From positions 1 through 48,002 of the forward strand of contig CAJVZH010000015.1 in the NCBI GenBank assembly GCA_913020715.1: DNA of 48,002 bases, in the 5' to 3' direction. Below are positions 18,872 to 27,783 of this stretch, piece by piece; the stretch's first letter is position 1, and every line of letters starts with the position of its first letter. This DNA comes from an uncultured Gammaproteobacteria bacterium. GTDB taxonomy: Bacteria > Pseudomonadota > Gammaproteobacteria > PS1 > Pseudothioglobaceae. A model generated the notes under the pieces. It was not told where the DNA came from. It worked only from the letters and a program-made list of their open reading frames with translations, and ran no database searches. The position numbers and the translations under genes are program-made.

Positions 18872-19179
18872 TTGTTCTCCAGTTTAATAACAGCGTATGC
18901 CACCTCTTCGTATGGATGAGATGATTTCATGGCCCTAACGGCTTGGTCGATGTGTCTGTCACCGCAAACCATTTCAACCTTGAGCTCTGGCAACGCCTCA
19001 AGTTGATCAATCGAGCCTATGGCTGGCTTGGCGCCTTGTGTCGGTATAAATTGACCAATACCTTCAGTTTGCCAGGCGCAATGACTGTAATTGTTAATAT
19101 TGCCTGCGCCTGCTTTAAACATAGCGGTTTTAATCTGCTCGGCATCACCTTTTGGTGCGTAAAAACTAATTTGATACAT
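18868..19179 (-). CDS. Stand-alone NIF3-like (YqfO-type) domain protein
   Basis: The 103-aa protein matches the small ferredoxin-like domain inserted in NIF3/YqfO proteins: MYQISFYAPKGDAEQIKTAM, AGAGNINNYSHCAWQTEGIG and the C-terminal SHPYEEVAYAV. Stand-alone versions are widespread in proteobacteria and of unknown function; CutA-like metal binding has been suggested for related folds. ATG at 19179 is chosen over the adjacent TTG; AAGGGG lies 8 bases upstream. Overlaps the upstream AlkD-like gene by 14 bases and the downstream AI-2E gene by 4. Confidence 0.8.
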   Translation of the reverse strand: MYQISFYAPKGDAEQIKTAMFKAGAGNINNYSHCAWQTEGIGQFIPTQGAKPAIGSIDQLEALPELKVEMVCGDRHIDQAVRAMKSSHPYEEVAYAVIKLENK

Positions 19180-19882
19180 CAAAAATCCCCTTTAGACAGC
19201 CTTGCCTTTCTTGCTTGTTCATTCGTTCTATGGCATATCTTAAAGTAGTTCTTGGAAGTTGTGCGTAGTTCTGTTTTAAAAATTGCTTAACAAGGGTGGC
19301 GTCACGCTTATAAGTCTCTCTTAACATCCAGCCAGTTGCCTTGTGAATCAGATCTTGGTTATCGCCAAGCAGTGATTGACTAATTTGCAAGGTTGGTTCA
19401 AGGCAGTTGTTTTTGATAAAAGCAAAAGTAGAAATAATACCAATTCGACGAGTCCATAAATTCTCAGAATAAGCGTAATTCTGCAAAATTTCAGTCTTAT
19501 TCTGTTTGTCAAAAAGATAGTTGCCAACTATATTTGGCGCCGTGGTATCAACCAAGTCCCAGTTATTAATTGCCGAAAAGTTTGCTGAGTAGAATTCATA
19601 AATTTCTTTCTGGTCACCCTTCGGGTATTGATATACCAGAATAATCAGTCCGCAAAGACGCTCCTCGTGAATAGGCGAGTTAAGCAGTGTTGAGATGCCG
19701 TCAAAAGAGATCTTCTGATGGTATTGCTTGGCAACTTTACGCAACTTTGGCATACGCACGCCGATAAATTGATCACCATAACCATACTGCCCTTTGCCGG
19801 TTTTGAAAAACCACTCATTGCTTTTTCGACATTCTTCACTGGCGACAGATTTGAGCGCATTAATGACTTCATTGGCAATCAT
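19166..19882 (-). CDS. DNA alkylation repair protein (AlkD-like, HEAT repeats)
   Basis: The 238-aa all-helical protein resembles the AlkD family of HEAT-like DNA glycosylases: QYGYGDQFIGVRMPKLRKVA, NNWDLVDTTAPNIVG (the conserved W-D-x-x-D region, where the catalytic Asp of AlkD lies), LWTRRIGIISTFAFI and HKATGWMLRE. AlkD enzymes remove bulky 3- and 7-alkylated purines. The start at 19882 (MIANEVINAL) is preferred over a start 45 bases upstream that would overlap the divergent msrA start. First gene of a four-gene minus-strand operon. Confidence 0.85.
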   Translation of the reverse strand: MIANEVINALKSVASEECRKSNEWFFKTGKGQYGYGDQFIGVRMPKLRKVAKQYHQKISFDGISTLLNSPIHEERLCGLIILVYQYPKGDQKEIYEFYSANFSAINNWDLVDTTAPNIVGNYLFDKQNKTEILQNYAYSENLWTRRIGIISTFAFIKNNCLEPTLQISQSLLGDNQDLIHKATGWMLRETYKRDATLVKQFLKQNYAQLPRTTLRYAIERMNKQERQGCLKGIFDVSN

Positions 19883-19925
19883 CGGATATACTATATTCCT
19901 TCGAACTTTACTAGGATTATCATAC

Positions 19926-20411
19926 ATGCAAACAGCTTATTTTGCCGGCGGATGTTTTTGGTGTATGGAGGCGATTTTTCAACGAGTTAGTGGTGTTGAA
20001 AATCTTGTTAGTGGATACTCTAATGGCGATACCGAAAATCCAACCTATGAAGAAATATGCACTGGCCAGACCGGCCATGCTGAAGTTTTAAAGATTGACT
20101 TCGATGAGTCTTTGATCTCTTATTCAGATTTATTGAGGGTTTTTATTGAAGTGCACGACCCTACGAGTCTCAACCAGCAAGGCGGTGATGTTGGTATCCA
20201 GTATCGCTCGGCTGTGTTTTATACTGATGAGTTTCAAAAAGAAGCGGCACAAACCGTGATTGGTGGTGTTGTTGGTGCGGTAACAGAGGTTAGCCCTTTA
20301 AATGTGTTCTATACTGCAGAAGGACATCATCAAAATTACTATAATGACAATCAAAACCAGCCGTATTGTCGACTGGTCATTATGCCAAAAATACAAAAAT
20401 ATTTTAAATAG
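19926..20411 (+). CDS. msrA: Peptide methionine-S-sulfoxide reductase MsrA
   Basis: MsrA repairs oxidised methionine (S-epimer). The 161-aa product starts MQTAYFAGGCFWCMEAIFQR with the nucleophilic Cys in GCFWC, then GYSNGDTENPTYEEICTGQTGHAE (shown here as the GYSNGDTENPTYEE and TGQTGHAE motifs), HDPTSLNQQGGDVG, YRSAVFY and EGHHQNYY. An AGGAT lies before the ATG. It has no signal peptide, so it is cytoplasmic. Divergent from the alkD-like gene; 9 bases upstream of moeB. Confidence 0.95.
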   Translation: MQTAYFAGGCFWCMEAIFQRVSGVENLVSGYSNGDTENPTYEEICTGQTGHAEVLKIDFDESLISYSDLLRVFIEVHDPTSLNQQGGDVGIQYRSAVFYTDEFQKEAAQTVIGGVVGAVTEVSPLNVFYTAEGHHQNYYNDNQNQPYCRLVIMPKIQKYFK

Positions 20412-20420
20412 ACATTACAA

Positions 20421-21158
20421 ATGAAAGACGAAGAACTGTTGCGTTATTCGCGCCAAATCATGCTGCCTCAAGTGGATATTGACGGCCAGCAAAAACTAAT
20501 TGATTCAACGGTGTTGATAGTTGGTATGGGTGGACTTGGCTCGCCAAGTGCTTTTTATCTTGCGGCCGCAGGCATTGGTCATTTAATACTTGCTGATTTT
20601 GATCGGGTGGAGTTATCAAATTTGCAGCGTCAAATAATCCACAGTACGCCCGATGTTGGCAAAGATAAGGTTGACTCCGCAAAAGAAACCCTAGTGGCCT
20701 TAAATCCCGAAATTAACGTCACAACGATTAAAGAATTGACGGAAGAAAACTTAGCAACTCATGTGTCACAAGCCGATGTTGTTCTCGATGGCACCGATAA
20801 TTTCAAATCTCGCTTTGCAATTAACAAGACTTGCGTCGAAGCCGAGACGCCGTTAGTATCGGCAGCCGTTATTCGATTCGAAGGCCAACTGTCAGTGTTT
20901 AAAGGGTATGAAATTAATCAGCCTTGTTACCAATGTCTATATTCTGAAGAGGGTGATGGTGCAGAAAATTGTGTTGAGAATGGTATTTTGGCGCCTGTTG
21001 CGGGCGTGCTTGGGACGATGCAAGCTTTGCAGGCTATCAAGGTGCTGTTGAGTCTTGGCGAGCAACTGTGTGGTGAGCTGATGTTGGTTGATGCGCTTGA
21101 TTTAAGTTTTCGGCGAGTTGGTATCGCCAAAGACAGTCAGTGTCCAATTTGCAATTAG
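20421..21158 (+). CDS. moeB: MoeB/ThiF-type adenylyltransferase
   Basis: This E1-like enzyme adenylates the C-terminal Gly of a sulfur-carrier protein (MoaD or ThiS). The 245-aa product has the Rossmann motif IVGMGGLGSPSAFYLAAAGI, the Asp-binding ADFDRVELSNLQRQ, the GTDNFKSRF segment and two CxxC pairs for zinc (CYQC and CPIC). MoeB and ThiF cannot be separated by eye; no moaD or thiS lies beside it. Follows msrA by 9 bases. Confidence 0.85.
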   Translation: MKDEELLRYSRQIMLPQVDIDGQQKLIDSTVLIVGMGGLGSPSAFYLAAAGIGHLILADFDRVELSNLQRQIIHSTPDVGKDKVDSAKETLVALNPEINVTTIKELTEENLATHVSQADVVLDGTDNFKSRFAINKTCVEAETPLVSAAVIRFEGQLSVFKGYEINQPCYQCLYSEEGDGAENCVENGILAPVAGVLGTMQALQAIKVLLSLGEQLCGELMLVDALDLSFRRVGIAKDSQCPICN

Positions 21159-21170
21159 CCTAACCCCAGC

Positions 21171-21390
21171 ATGCCTGAAATTGCTCAAGTTAGAAATAGC
21201 GGTGATTTAGAAATCATCAAAACCTTGTTCATTGAGTATCAGCGAGTGCTTGATATAGATTATTGCCCCCCAGTCATTTGAGCAAGAATTGGGTTTTATT
21301 GCTAGTAAATCTGTCAGTCGGAAGGATGAATTGGATCTGTTGCATATGACGCTTGACTTGCCTAAATTATCTGCGACAGGCAAAATTTAG
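21171..21390 (+). pseudogene. Broken GNAT-type acetyltransferase remnant
   Basis: A frame from ATG 21171 reads MPEIAQVRNSGDLEIIKTLF then EYQRVLDIDYC and stops after a run of six C (about 21265-21270). Shifting one base continues as PQSFEQELGFIASK and on to the stop at 21388. The order 'LF-EY...LDIDxC-x-QSFEQEL' is the start of a common family of GNAT acetyltransferases, normally about 150-160 aa. The acetyl-CoA binding core is missing, so both a frameshift and a large deletion are present. Confidence 0.6.
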
Positions 21391-21419
21391 CCCCGTACAG
21401 GGAAGGCCTGGACGGGGCT
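21389..21419. other. Strong GC-rich hairpin after the GNAT remnant
   Basis: AGCCCCGT (21389-21396) pairs with ACGGGGCT (21412-21419), with an inner CAGG/CCTG pair after one A-G mismatch and a GAAGG loop. No T-run follows on the plus strand; it may still end moeB transcripts or stabilise their 3' ends. Confidence 0.6.
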
Positions 21420-21672
21420 GATTAATTGCATGTTTTCATTTCTAAAGGAGAAGACAAGTACAAAGCTTACGCATTGTGCAATTAATATATCACTCAAAAA
21501 CTGCAAATAATCCCCTTGCACTATTGGGAGAGACAAAGAAAAAAATAAGTTGAAACAGTAATGTAAATTTGAGTGTTACGCTTTTACTCTAACACAGACT
21601 TCTTGAATTTGCAACCGTTTTCTAAATTTAATAGCCAAGAAGTCTTTTCTTGACTATTAAATTGCAGACCTT
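21420..21672. other. Gene-free stretch after the GNAT remnant
   Basis: About 250 AT-rich bases. A short plus-strand frame from 21431 (26 codons) has no recognisable product and is not called. The only clear element is the long inverted repeat at 21625-21663. Confidence 0.5.
21625..21663 (-). terminator. Probable terminator hairpin of the Sel1 gene
   Basis: A 17-bp inverted repeat (21625-21641 with 21647-21663) with a single mismatch, which is a G-T wobble on the minus strand, lies just 9 bases beyond the Sel1 stop. The AT-rich outer stem gives a short U-rich end on the minus strand rather than a long T-run. Confidence 0.6.
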
Positions 21673-24600
21673 TTAGTACTGCCAAAGATCGTTGATATTC
21701 CAGAAATCTTCCGCTCGTTGGCTGATGCCAGCATCAGTGTTTTCAAAGGCTTTCTGAATCCACAGTTTACACTTGGTCATGTTTTGTTCAACACCTTCGC
21801 CGTTGGCGTACATTAGACCTAAGTTGTATTGGGCGGCTGCATGACCATTCTCTGCGGCCATTTGATACCAAACAAAGGCGGCTTTATTGTCTTCCTCAAC
21901 ACCCTCACCGGCATCGAACTTGTAGCCAAGATTAAATTGGGCTTTTTGATGTCCTTGTTGTGCGGCAATCTCGTACCAGTGAATCGCCTTACTGTCATCT
22001 TTAAGCAAGCCTTCGCCTAAGTCGTATTTGTGAGCCAGTTTGTATTGCGCTTCAGAATGTCCTTGGTTTGCGGCTTTTTCATACCAAGAGACAGCGGCTA
22101 GATTGTCTTCGATAACTGCCTCACCCAAATCGTATACTAGGCCTAATTGGTATTGAGAATCTGCGTGGCCTTGTGCAGCTGCTTTCTCATGCCAAGCGAG
22201 CGCCTTTTGTGAGTCTTCAAACACACCGTTGCCCTCAGCATACATTCTGCCCATGGCGGATTGAGCTAAGGCATAGCCTTGGTCTGCTGCAGCACGATAC
22301 CATTCAACCGCTTGTAGGTTGTCAGCACTAACGCCTTTGCCAGATTCAAACATCAGGCCGAGATTGAACTGCGCTGTCGCATCGTAGTGACGAGCAGCTT
22401 CGCGGAACCATTGTAGGGCTTGCTGGTTGTCTTTTGCTACACCTTCGCCATTCATAAACATTAAACCTAGACTTGCTTGTGATTTGGTATGGCCTTGAGT
22501 GGCTGCTTGATGGTAATATTGAAGCGCCAATGGGTCATTTTCGTCAACACCATTGCCATTTTCATATACCTGACCTAAGTGATATTGAGCATCGATATGA
22601 CCCTGCTCGGCTGCATGAGAGTACCAGAAGATTGCCTTGGATGGGTCTTGTGGTATTCCTGAGCCAGTGCCGTACGTTTGCCCTAGTTTAAATTGCGCAT
22701 GCGGATGGCCTCGCTCGGCTGCCCTACGGTACCATTGAGCAGCCTTTTTGTCGTTTTCAAGTACACCCTTACCGCTGGCATACATCTCAGCAAGAGAAGT
22801 TTGTGCGTCTGTGTGGCCTTGCTCTGCAGCGGCAAGATACCAGCGCATTGCCGTCTTGCTGTCTTGCGTCAACCCATTGCCTTCAATATACAGGTTGCCT
22901 AGTGCGAATTGCGCATCTGCAAAACCTTGGTTCGCAGACTTAGCGTACCATTTAGATGCGATTTCAATATCCGCACCAACACCGTGACCGGCTGCAAATA
23001 TTTGACCCAGCATAAACTGCGCTTCAGCATGCCCACGATTGGCGGCCTTGCGGTACCATTGCAGCGCTTGCTGAGAATCTATTGCAACACCAACACCTTG
23101 AGTATAGACCAGTCCCATATTGTATTGTGCATCTGCGTAACCTTGTTTGGCGGCATTGCGATACCACTGTAGAGCCAGCTGGGTATCTTGCGCTACGCCG
23201 TTACCGTTGGCATATATATCGCCAAGATTTGATTGCGCTGCTGGATGCCCTTGTTCTGCTGAGAGATGAAGCCACTTTAATGCTTTTTCGAAATCAGTAG
23301 GCACACCTTTACCGTTGGCATACATAACACCTAAGCTTGACTGTGCTGCAGCATGATTTTGTTGTGCAGCTTTGCTGTACCAGTGAACGGAGCGTTCGAA
23401 GTCTTTAAAAATACCTTCGCCGCTTTCGTAAATCAAGCCAAGATTAAACTGCGCATTGGCATGACCTTGCTCAGCAGCGGCTTTGTATAAATTGTAAGCC
23501 TGTCTGTCATCTTCAGCAACACCAGTGCCTTCCGCATACATCGCTGCAAGGTTTGCTTGTGCCGATGCGTTATTTTGTGCAGCAGCCATTTTCAGAAGTA
23601 TTGCCGCAGTTTGGTTGTTTTCAACAACGCCGTTGCCGGTAGCATACATCATTGCTAAGTTTGATTGAGCTTCAGCATGACCTTGATCAGCAGCACGCTT
23701 ATACCATTGCGCTGCTTTTGATGGGTCGCCGTTTGCGCCTTCATTAGTTTCAAAGGCAAGCGCAGTGTAGAATTGAGCATTAGTGTGCCCTTCAATCGCT
23801 GCTTGTTGATACCAAGTAAATGCTTGCTTTAAGTCCTGATTAACACCATCACCGGTGCGATATTTCTCCGCTATCATGTATTGCGCAATGGTGTGACCAC
23901 TTTGCGCTGCTTGTTGATACCACTGGAAGGCTTGTGCATTGTCTTCGAGCACGTACTCACCCATGTCGTATTTTTGCGCAATCGCAAATTGTGCGAGTGC
24001 GTTGCCGCTAGCTGCTGCTTTTTTGTGCCATTCGAATGCTTGTTTGTCATCCTCTTGAATGCCAATGCCACGCTCCAACATAAGGGCAACAGAATACTGC
24101 GCATCTCCATGACCACGTTTACCCGCCATTAAGAAATAGTTAAAAGCTTTTTGATGGTCTATTGCAACACCCTCGCCATCAGAGTAGGCCAGTGCAATAC
24201 TGTAATAAGCTGGTGCATACTTTTGTTCTGCGGCTTGCAAGTATAAAGACATAGCTTTGGCGTAATCTTGCTCAACACCTTCACCCATTGCGTACATCAC
24301 ACCGAGATTGGCTTGCGCTACAGCAAGGCCTTGGTCGGCTGCTTTTTGGTACCAATGGATAGCTTCTTGGTTGTCTTCATAGACACCATCACCGTTGTCG
24401 TATTTGATAGCTAGATTCAGCTGTGCAATGGCATGTCCTTGATCGGCTGCCTTAAGGTAGAGCTTTAATGCCAGTTCGTCGTTTTCTTCGGTACCTTCAC
24501 CAAGATCATACATTTGCGCAAGATTCGCCTGAGCAGTAATATGGCCATTGTTGGCGGCTTGTGAATACCATGCAACAGCTTGGGCATTGTCTTCAGCAAC

Positions 24601-26298
24601 ACCTTCGCCAATGTCGTATTTATAAGCAAGATTGTACTGCGCCTCGATATGGCCAGCCTCAGCTGCTTTTTGGTACCAGTAGACAGCTTTTGCGTTGTCT
24701 TCTGAGACAAGTTGTCCGGCATCGTAAACCTGAGCTAATTCGAATTGAGCTAATACATGACCACCTTCAGCTGCCTTCTGGTACCACGAGAATGCAAGTC
24801 GTTGGTCTGTGCTACTATGAGAGTTGGCAATGTTGATTTGCGCAGTAATAATGCCGTCATTGTTGCCAACCTGTGAAAACCATTGGAGGGCCTTATAATT
24901 ATCCACCCCAAGTTGTGAGTTTGCGTACTCCAAGATACCAGTAGAGTCTTTTGCCTCTAAGAACCAAGCTAAGGCATTATCATCGTCTGTTCCTAGAAGT
25001 GATTTGGCAATGTTGATTTGCGCAGTGGTGATTCCATCATCATTACCTGCTTTAGTAAACCATTCGATAGCTTTATGGTTGTCTTTACCAAGTAATGCAT
25101 TGCCTAGATTAATTTGGTTGCCTGTAATGCCTTTAATATTTCCTGACTTTTCATACCAAGCAATGGCATTTTCAAATTCTCCATTTGCAGAAAAGGCGTC
25201 ACCTAGAGCATTTTGTGAGGCAGTAATACCAGCTTGATTTCCTGACTTTTCATACCAAGCAATGGCATGTTCATGTTCATTGCTATCCGTATACGATTTG
25301 GCTAATTTGTTTTGTGATGCGGTTATTGCTTCACTGTTGCCTGACTCCTTGTACCATTCGATCGCATTGAAGTGGTCGAGGGCAACACCGGTGCCGGTGT
25401 CATACATTGATGCGATGGAGTTCTGTGATTCTGTATGGCCTTTTTTTGCAGTCATTAAGTGCCATTCAAAAGCTTTTTTGTCATCGATACCTATTAGCGA
25501 TAGTCCGATTTTGTACTGAGCTACCGTTATGCCTTGCTGGTCACCTGCTATTTCAAACCAAGCCAAAGCTTCGTTTAGGTTGTGGTCAACACCTTCGGCG
25601 TTCATGTAGAGTGAGCCCATCGCAATTTGGGCATTGATGTGCCCTTGTTTTGCTGCAGAAAGCAACCATTGCGCTGCTGTTGCTGAATTTGATTCTACTC
25701 CTTCACCATTTAAGTATTTCTGGCCGGTGCTGTATTGTGCTTCGATGTGCCCTTGATCTGCTGCTTTTTGGTACCACTGCAGTGCTAACGCATTGTCTTC
25801 AAGGGTGCCTATACCATTATCGTATTTTGCACCCACATGATATTGTGCTCTGGCATAGCCTTGTTCGGCAGCTTCTAAATAACGCTGAAAAGCTTTTTGA
25901 GGGTTTTGTGCAACTCCATCACCTTTGTCGTATTTTTGCGCTAAAGCAAATTGTGCCAACATAACACCACCGTTGGCAGCGTCCTCAAACAAGTCAAAGG
26001 CTTTTTCTTTATCTATTTCAGCGCCGTTGCCGGTGTCATAAATAACAGCCAAGGCGTATTCTGCATCGGTGTCGCCCAGTTTTGACTTGATTTTAAGTTC
26101 GGTAAGATTTGAGGTAATAAAGCTGGCGGAATCTGAGATGGAGTCGCCGACATTTTTAACTGCTGAGGTTGTGCCCGCAACAACACTGTCCGCACTTTCT
26201 TGACCGAAGTCGAAAATATTATCGAAAAATCCCGCTTGAGAGGTGCCCGAAATCGCTAATGATAATGTTAGGGCAATTGATGCTTTCTTTAGTCTCAT
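21673..26298 (-). CDS. Giant exported Sel1-repeat protein, 1541 aa
   Basis: A signal peptide (MRLKKASIALTLSLAISGTSQA, cleavage before GFFDN) is followed by about 50 residues of linker and then, by my count, 41 Sel1-like repeats to the C-terminus. Most are 36 residues with the pattern A-x-AQ-x-x-L-G-x-x-Y-x-x-G-x-GV-x-x-D-x-x-x-A-x-x-W-Y-x-x-AA-x-x-GH. Repeats 6 and 8-13 (about residues 280-520) are shorter (28-33 residues), lack the glycine loop and share a G-IT-x-x-Q-x-x-L motif. Sel1 repeats form alpha-solenoids that bind proteins; a periplasmic or secreted scaffold is inferred, partner unknown. The last gene element is a Cys-containing tail (MTKCKLWIQKAF). Single gene, own promoter, divergent from tdh. 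Confidence 0.9.
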   Translation of the reverse strand: MRLKKASIALTLSLAISGTSQAGFFDNIFDFGQESADSVVAGTTSAVKNVGDSISDSASFITSNLTELKIKSKLGDTDAEYALAVIYDTGNGAEIDKEKAFDLFEDAANGGVMLAQFALAQKYDKGDGVAQNPQKAFQRYLEAAEQGYARAQYHVGAKYDNGIGTLEDNALALQWYQKAADQGHIEAQYSTGQKYLNGEGVESNSATAAQWLLSAAKQGHINAQIAMGSLYMNAEGVDHNLNEALAWFEIAGDQQGITVAQYKIGLSLIGIDDKKAFEWHLMTAKKGHTESQNSIASMYDTGTGVALDHFNAIEWYKESGNSEAITASQNKLAKSYTDSNEHEHAIAWYEKSGNQAGITASQNALGDAFSANGEFENAIAWYEKSGNIKGITGNQINLGNALLGKDNHKAIEWFTKAGNDDGITTAQINIAKSLLGTDDDNALAWFLEAKDSTGILEYANSQLGVDNYKALQWFSQVGNNDGIITAQINIANSHSSTDQRLAFSWYQKAAEGGHVLAQFELAQVYDAGQLVSEDNAKAVYWYQKAAEAGHIEAQYNLAYKYDIGEGVAEDNAQAVAWYSQAANNGHITAQANLAQMYDLGEGTEENDELALKLYLKAADQGHAIAQLNLAIKYDNGDGVYEDNQEAIHWYQKAADQGLAVAQANLGVMYAMGEGVEQDYAKAMSLYLQAAEQKYAPAYYSIALAYSDGEGVAIDHQKAFNYFLMAGKRGHGDAQYSVALMLERGIGIQEDDKQAFEWHKKAAASGNALAQFAIAQKYDMGEYVLEDNAQAFQWYQQAAQSGHTIAQYMIAEKYRTGDGVNQDLKQAFTWYQQAAIEGHTNAQFYTALAFETNEGANGDPSKAAQWYKRAADQGHAEAQSNLAMMYATGNGVVENNQTAAILLKMAAAQNNASAQANLAAMYAEGTGVAEDDRQAYNLYKAAAEQGHANAQFNLGLIYESGEGIFKDFERSVHWYSKAAQQNHAAAQSSLGVMYANGKGVPTDFEKALKWLHLSAEQGHPAAQSNLGDIYANGNGVAQDTQLALQWYRNAAKQGYADAQYNMGLVYTQGVGVAIDSQQALQWYRKAANRGHAEAQFMLGQIFAAGHGVGADIEIASKWYAKSANQGFADAQFALGNLYIEGNGLTQDSKTAMRWYLAAAEQGHTDAQTSLAEMYASGKGVLENDKKAAQWYRRAAERGHPHAQFKLGQTYGTGSGIPQDPSKAIFWYSHAAEQGHIDAQYHLGQVYENGNGVDENDPLALQYYHQAATQGHTKSQASLGLMFMNGEGVAKDNQQALQWFREAARHYDATAQFNLGLMFESGKGVSADNLQAVEWYRAAADQGYALAQSAMGRMYAEGNGVFEDSQKALAWHEKAAAQGHADSQYQLGLVYDLGEAVIEDNLAAVSWYEKAANQGHSEAQYKLAHKYDLGEGLLKDDSKAIHWYEIAAQQGHQKAQFNLGYKFDAGEGVEEDNKAAFVWYQMAAENGHAAAQYNLGLMYANGEGVEQNMTKCKLWIQKAFENTDAGISQRAEDFWNINDLWQY

Positions 26299-26338
26299 TC
26301 TTTATCCTGTGGTGATAATTCACGTGTTAGATTAATTA

Positions 26339-26366
26339 ATCATAGATGATACCAAATAAAAGTCAA
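26339..26366 (-). promoter_or_regulatory. Promoter of the Sel1-repeat gene
   Basis: On the minus strand TTGACT (26366-26361) and TATGAT (26344-26339) are 16 bases apart, close to the sigma-70 consensus. The inferred start leaves a leader of about 35 bases with an AGGAT ribosome binding site. Confidence 0.6.
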
Positions 26367-26459
26367 TGTACAAATGCTATATAGGTAATAAAATGAGCTA
26401 TTAAAATCCACTATTGTTGGGCTTTATCGGCAACTAACACTCTCATTTTGCTGTAATAG

Positions 26460-26477
26460 AGACTTGCGCGCAAGTCT
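26460..26477. repeat. Perfect 18-bp palindrome
   Basis: AGACTTGCGCGCAAGTCT is its own reverse complement without a spacer. It lies between the divergent sel1 and tdh genes and is GC-richer than its surroundings. It could be a dimeric regulator's operator; none is encoded next to it. Confidence 0.7.
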
Positions 26478-26721
26478 TGGAAACAACTCAATAAACACGG
26501 GATTTTTATCGGTTGTGTTTACTGTCTTAAGGCTTATTGGATAAGGGATTGAGAAGCATTTAGTCAGTGAGTTGGCTACTATTAATTGGCTTTAATTGAA
26601 TTATTGTTAGCATGTCCCAAAAATTAATCCAAAGTACAAAGTATCATTAATTACAATAGTTATCTCATCAAGCGGCCACTTTTGGCGTATCAATTTTGAC
26701 ACATTAAATAGGAGTTATTCA

Positions 26722-27783
26722 ATGAAGGCACTGGTTAAAAGTCACGAAGAAAAAGGTATTTGGCTAGAGGACGTACCCATGCCAGAAGTTGGTAGTAACG
26801 AGGTTCTTATTAAAGTGCAAAAGACAGCCATATGCGGCACCGATGTGCATATATATAATTGGGACGAATGGGCGCAGAAAACCATTAAAACACCCATGAT
26901 AACGGGCCATGAGTTTGCCGGTGTTATTGCAGAGGTTGGCGATGGCGTTAAGGGTTTAAAGGTCGACGATGTGGTTTCGGCAGAAGGTCACGTAGTTTGC
27001 AACAGGTGTCGTAATTGCTTAGGCGGTCGCAAACACCTTTGCCCAAACACCATTGGAATTGGCGTTAACCGTGATGGTGCTTTTGCCGAATATATTGCCG
27101 TGCCTGCCGAAAACGTATTTAGATCGACACAAGACGTTTCTACAGACTTACTTGCTTGTTTTGACCCTTTTGGTAATGCAGTGCACACGGCGCTTTCATT
27201 TGATATGTTGGGTGAAGACGTACTTATTACAGGCGCTGGCCCAATAGGAATAATGGCGGCCTTGGTTGCCATTCATGCCGGCGCTCGCAATGTTGTCATT
27301 ACAGATTTAAACGAATATCGACTTAATCTTGTAAGGGAGATTGTTCCAAAAGCCATTCCACTTAATGTGGGTAAAGAAAAAATTTCTAAAGATTTTTTAG
27401 ATAGACTCTGTATTTTTGAGGGTTTCGACGTTGGTTTGGAGATGTCTGGCTCACCAGAAGCATTCGGTGATATGCTCAAATTTATGATTAACGGTGGCAA
27501 AATTGCCATGTTGGCGATTATGCCTTCTGGTTCAGCTATTGATTGGAATTTGGTGGTATTTAAGGGTCTGCAAATCAAGGGTATTTACGGTCGTGAAATT
27601 TTTGAAACTTGGTACAAAGGCTCAATGATGGTTCAAAGCGGTTTGCCTTTGGATAAAATTATTACCCATCGTTATCATTTCACCGATTTCCAACAAGGTT
27701 TTGACGTGATGTGCTCTGGACAGTCGGGCAAGGTTATTCTCAACTGGGAAGTTGAATCCAAAAACGATTACTATGAGTTTTAA
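26722..27783 (+). CDS. tdh: L-threonine 3-dehydrogenase
   Basis: Tdh oxidises L-threonine to 2-amino-3-ketobutyrate with NAD+, which Kbl then splits to glycine and acetyl-CoA. The 353-aa zinc-dependent medium-chain dehydrogenase shows the catalytic zinc site ([21 protein letters not shown]), the structural zinc cluster [15 protein letters not shown] and the nucleotide-binding [10 protein letters not shown]. It has an AGGAG site 8 bases upstream of its ATG and overlaps kbl by 11 bases. Confidence 0.96.
   Translation: MKALVKSHEEKGIWLEDVPMPEVGSNEVLIKVQKTAICGTDVHIYNWDEWAQKTIKTPMITGHEFAGVIAEVGDGVKGLKVDDVVSAEGHVVCNRCRNCLGGRKHLCPNTIGIGVNRDGAFAEYIAVPAENVFRSTQDVSTDLLACFDPFGNAVHTALSFDMLGEDVLITGAGPIGIMAALVAIHAGARNVVITDLNEYRLNLVREIVPKAIPLNVGKEKISKDFLDRLCIFEGFDVGLEMSGSPEAFGDMLKFMINGGKIAMLAIMPSGSAIDWNLVVFKGLQIKGIYGREIFETWYKGSMMVQSGLPLDKIITHRYHFTDFQQGFDVMCSGQSGKVILNWEVESKNDYYEF

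Larger units (their letters stand above)
26299..26721. other. Divergent intergenic region between sel1 and tdh
   Basis: These 423 bases hold the Sel1 promoter (26339-26366, minus strand), an 18-bp perfect palindrome (26460-26477) and the tdh ribosome binding site (AGGAG at about 26711). A TTGACA at 26696-26701 is too near the tdh start to act as its -35 box. I see no gene here. Confidence 0.6.

Noticed and set aside
22693-23300. Several overlapping plus-strand frames opposite the Sel1 gene
   Set aside because: They arise from the repeated antisense pattern of the Sel1 codons and lack ribosome binding sites.
21673-26298. Repeated DNA with a period near 108 bases, at first glance like a tandem repeat or CRISPR region
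   Set aside because: The period matches 36-residue Sel1 repeats in one unbroken reading frame; units are diverged and there are no unique spacers between identical repeats.
26696-26701. TTGACA as the tdh -35 box
   Set aside because: A -10 box 17 bases on would overlap the tdh start codon, leaving no room for the AGGAG site to be transcribed.
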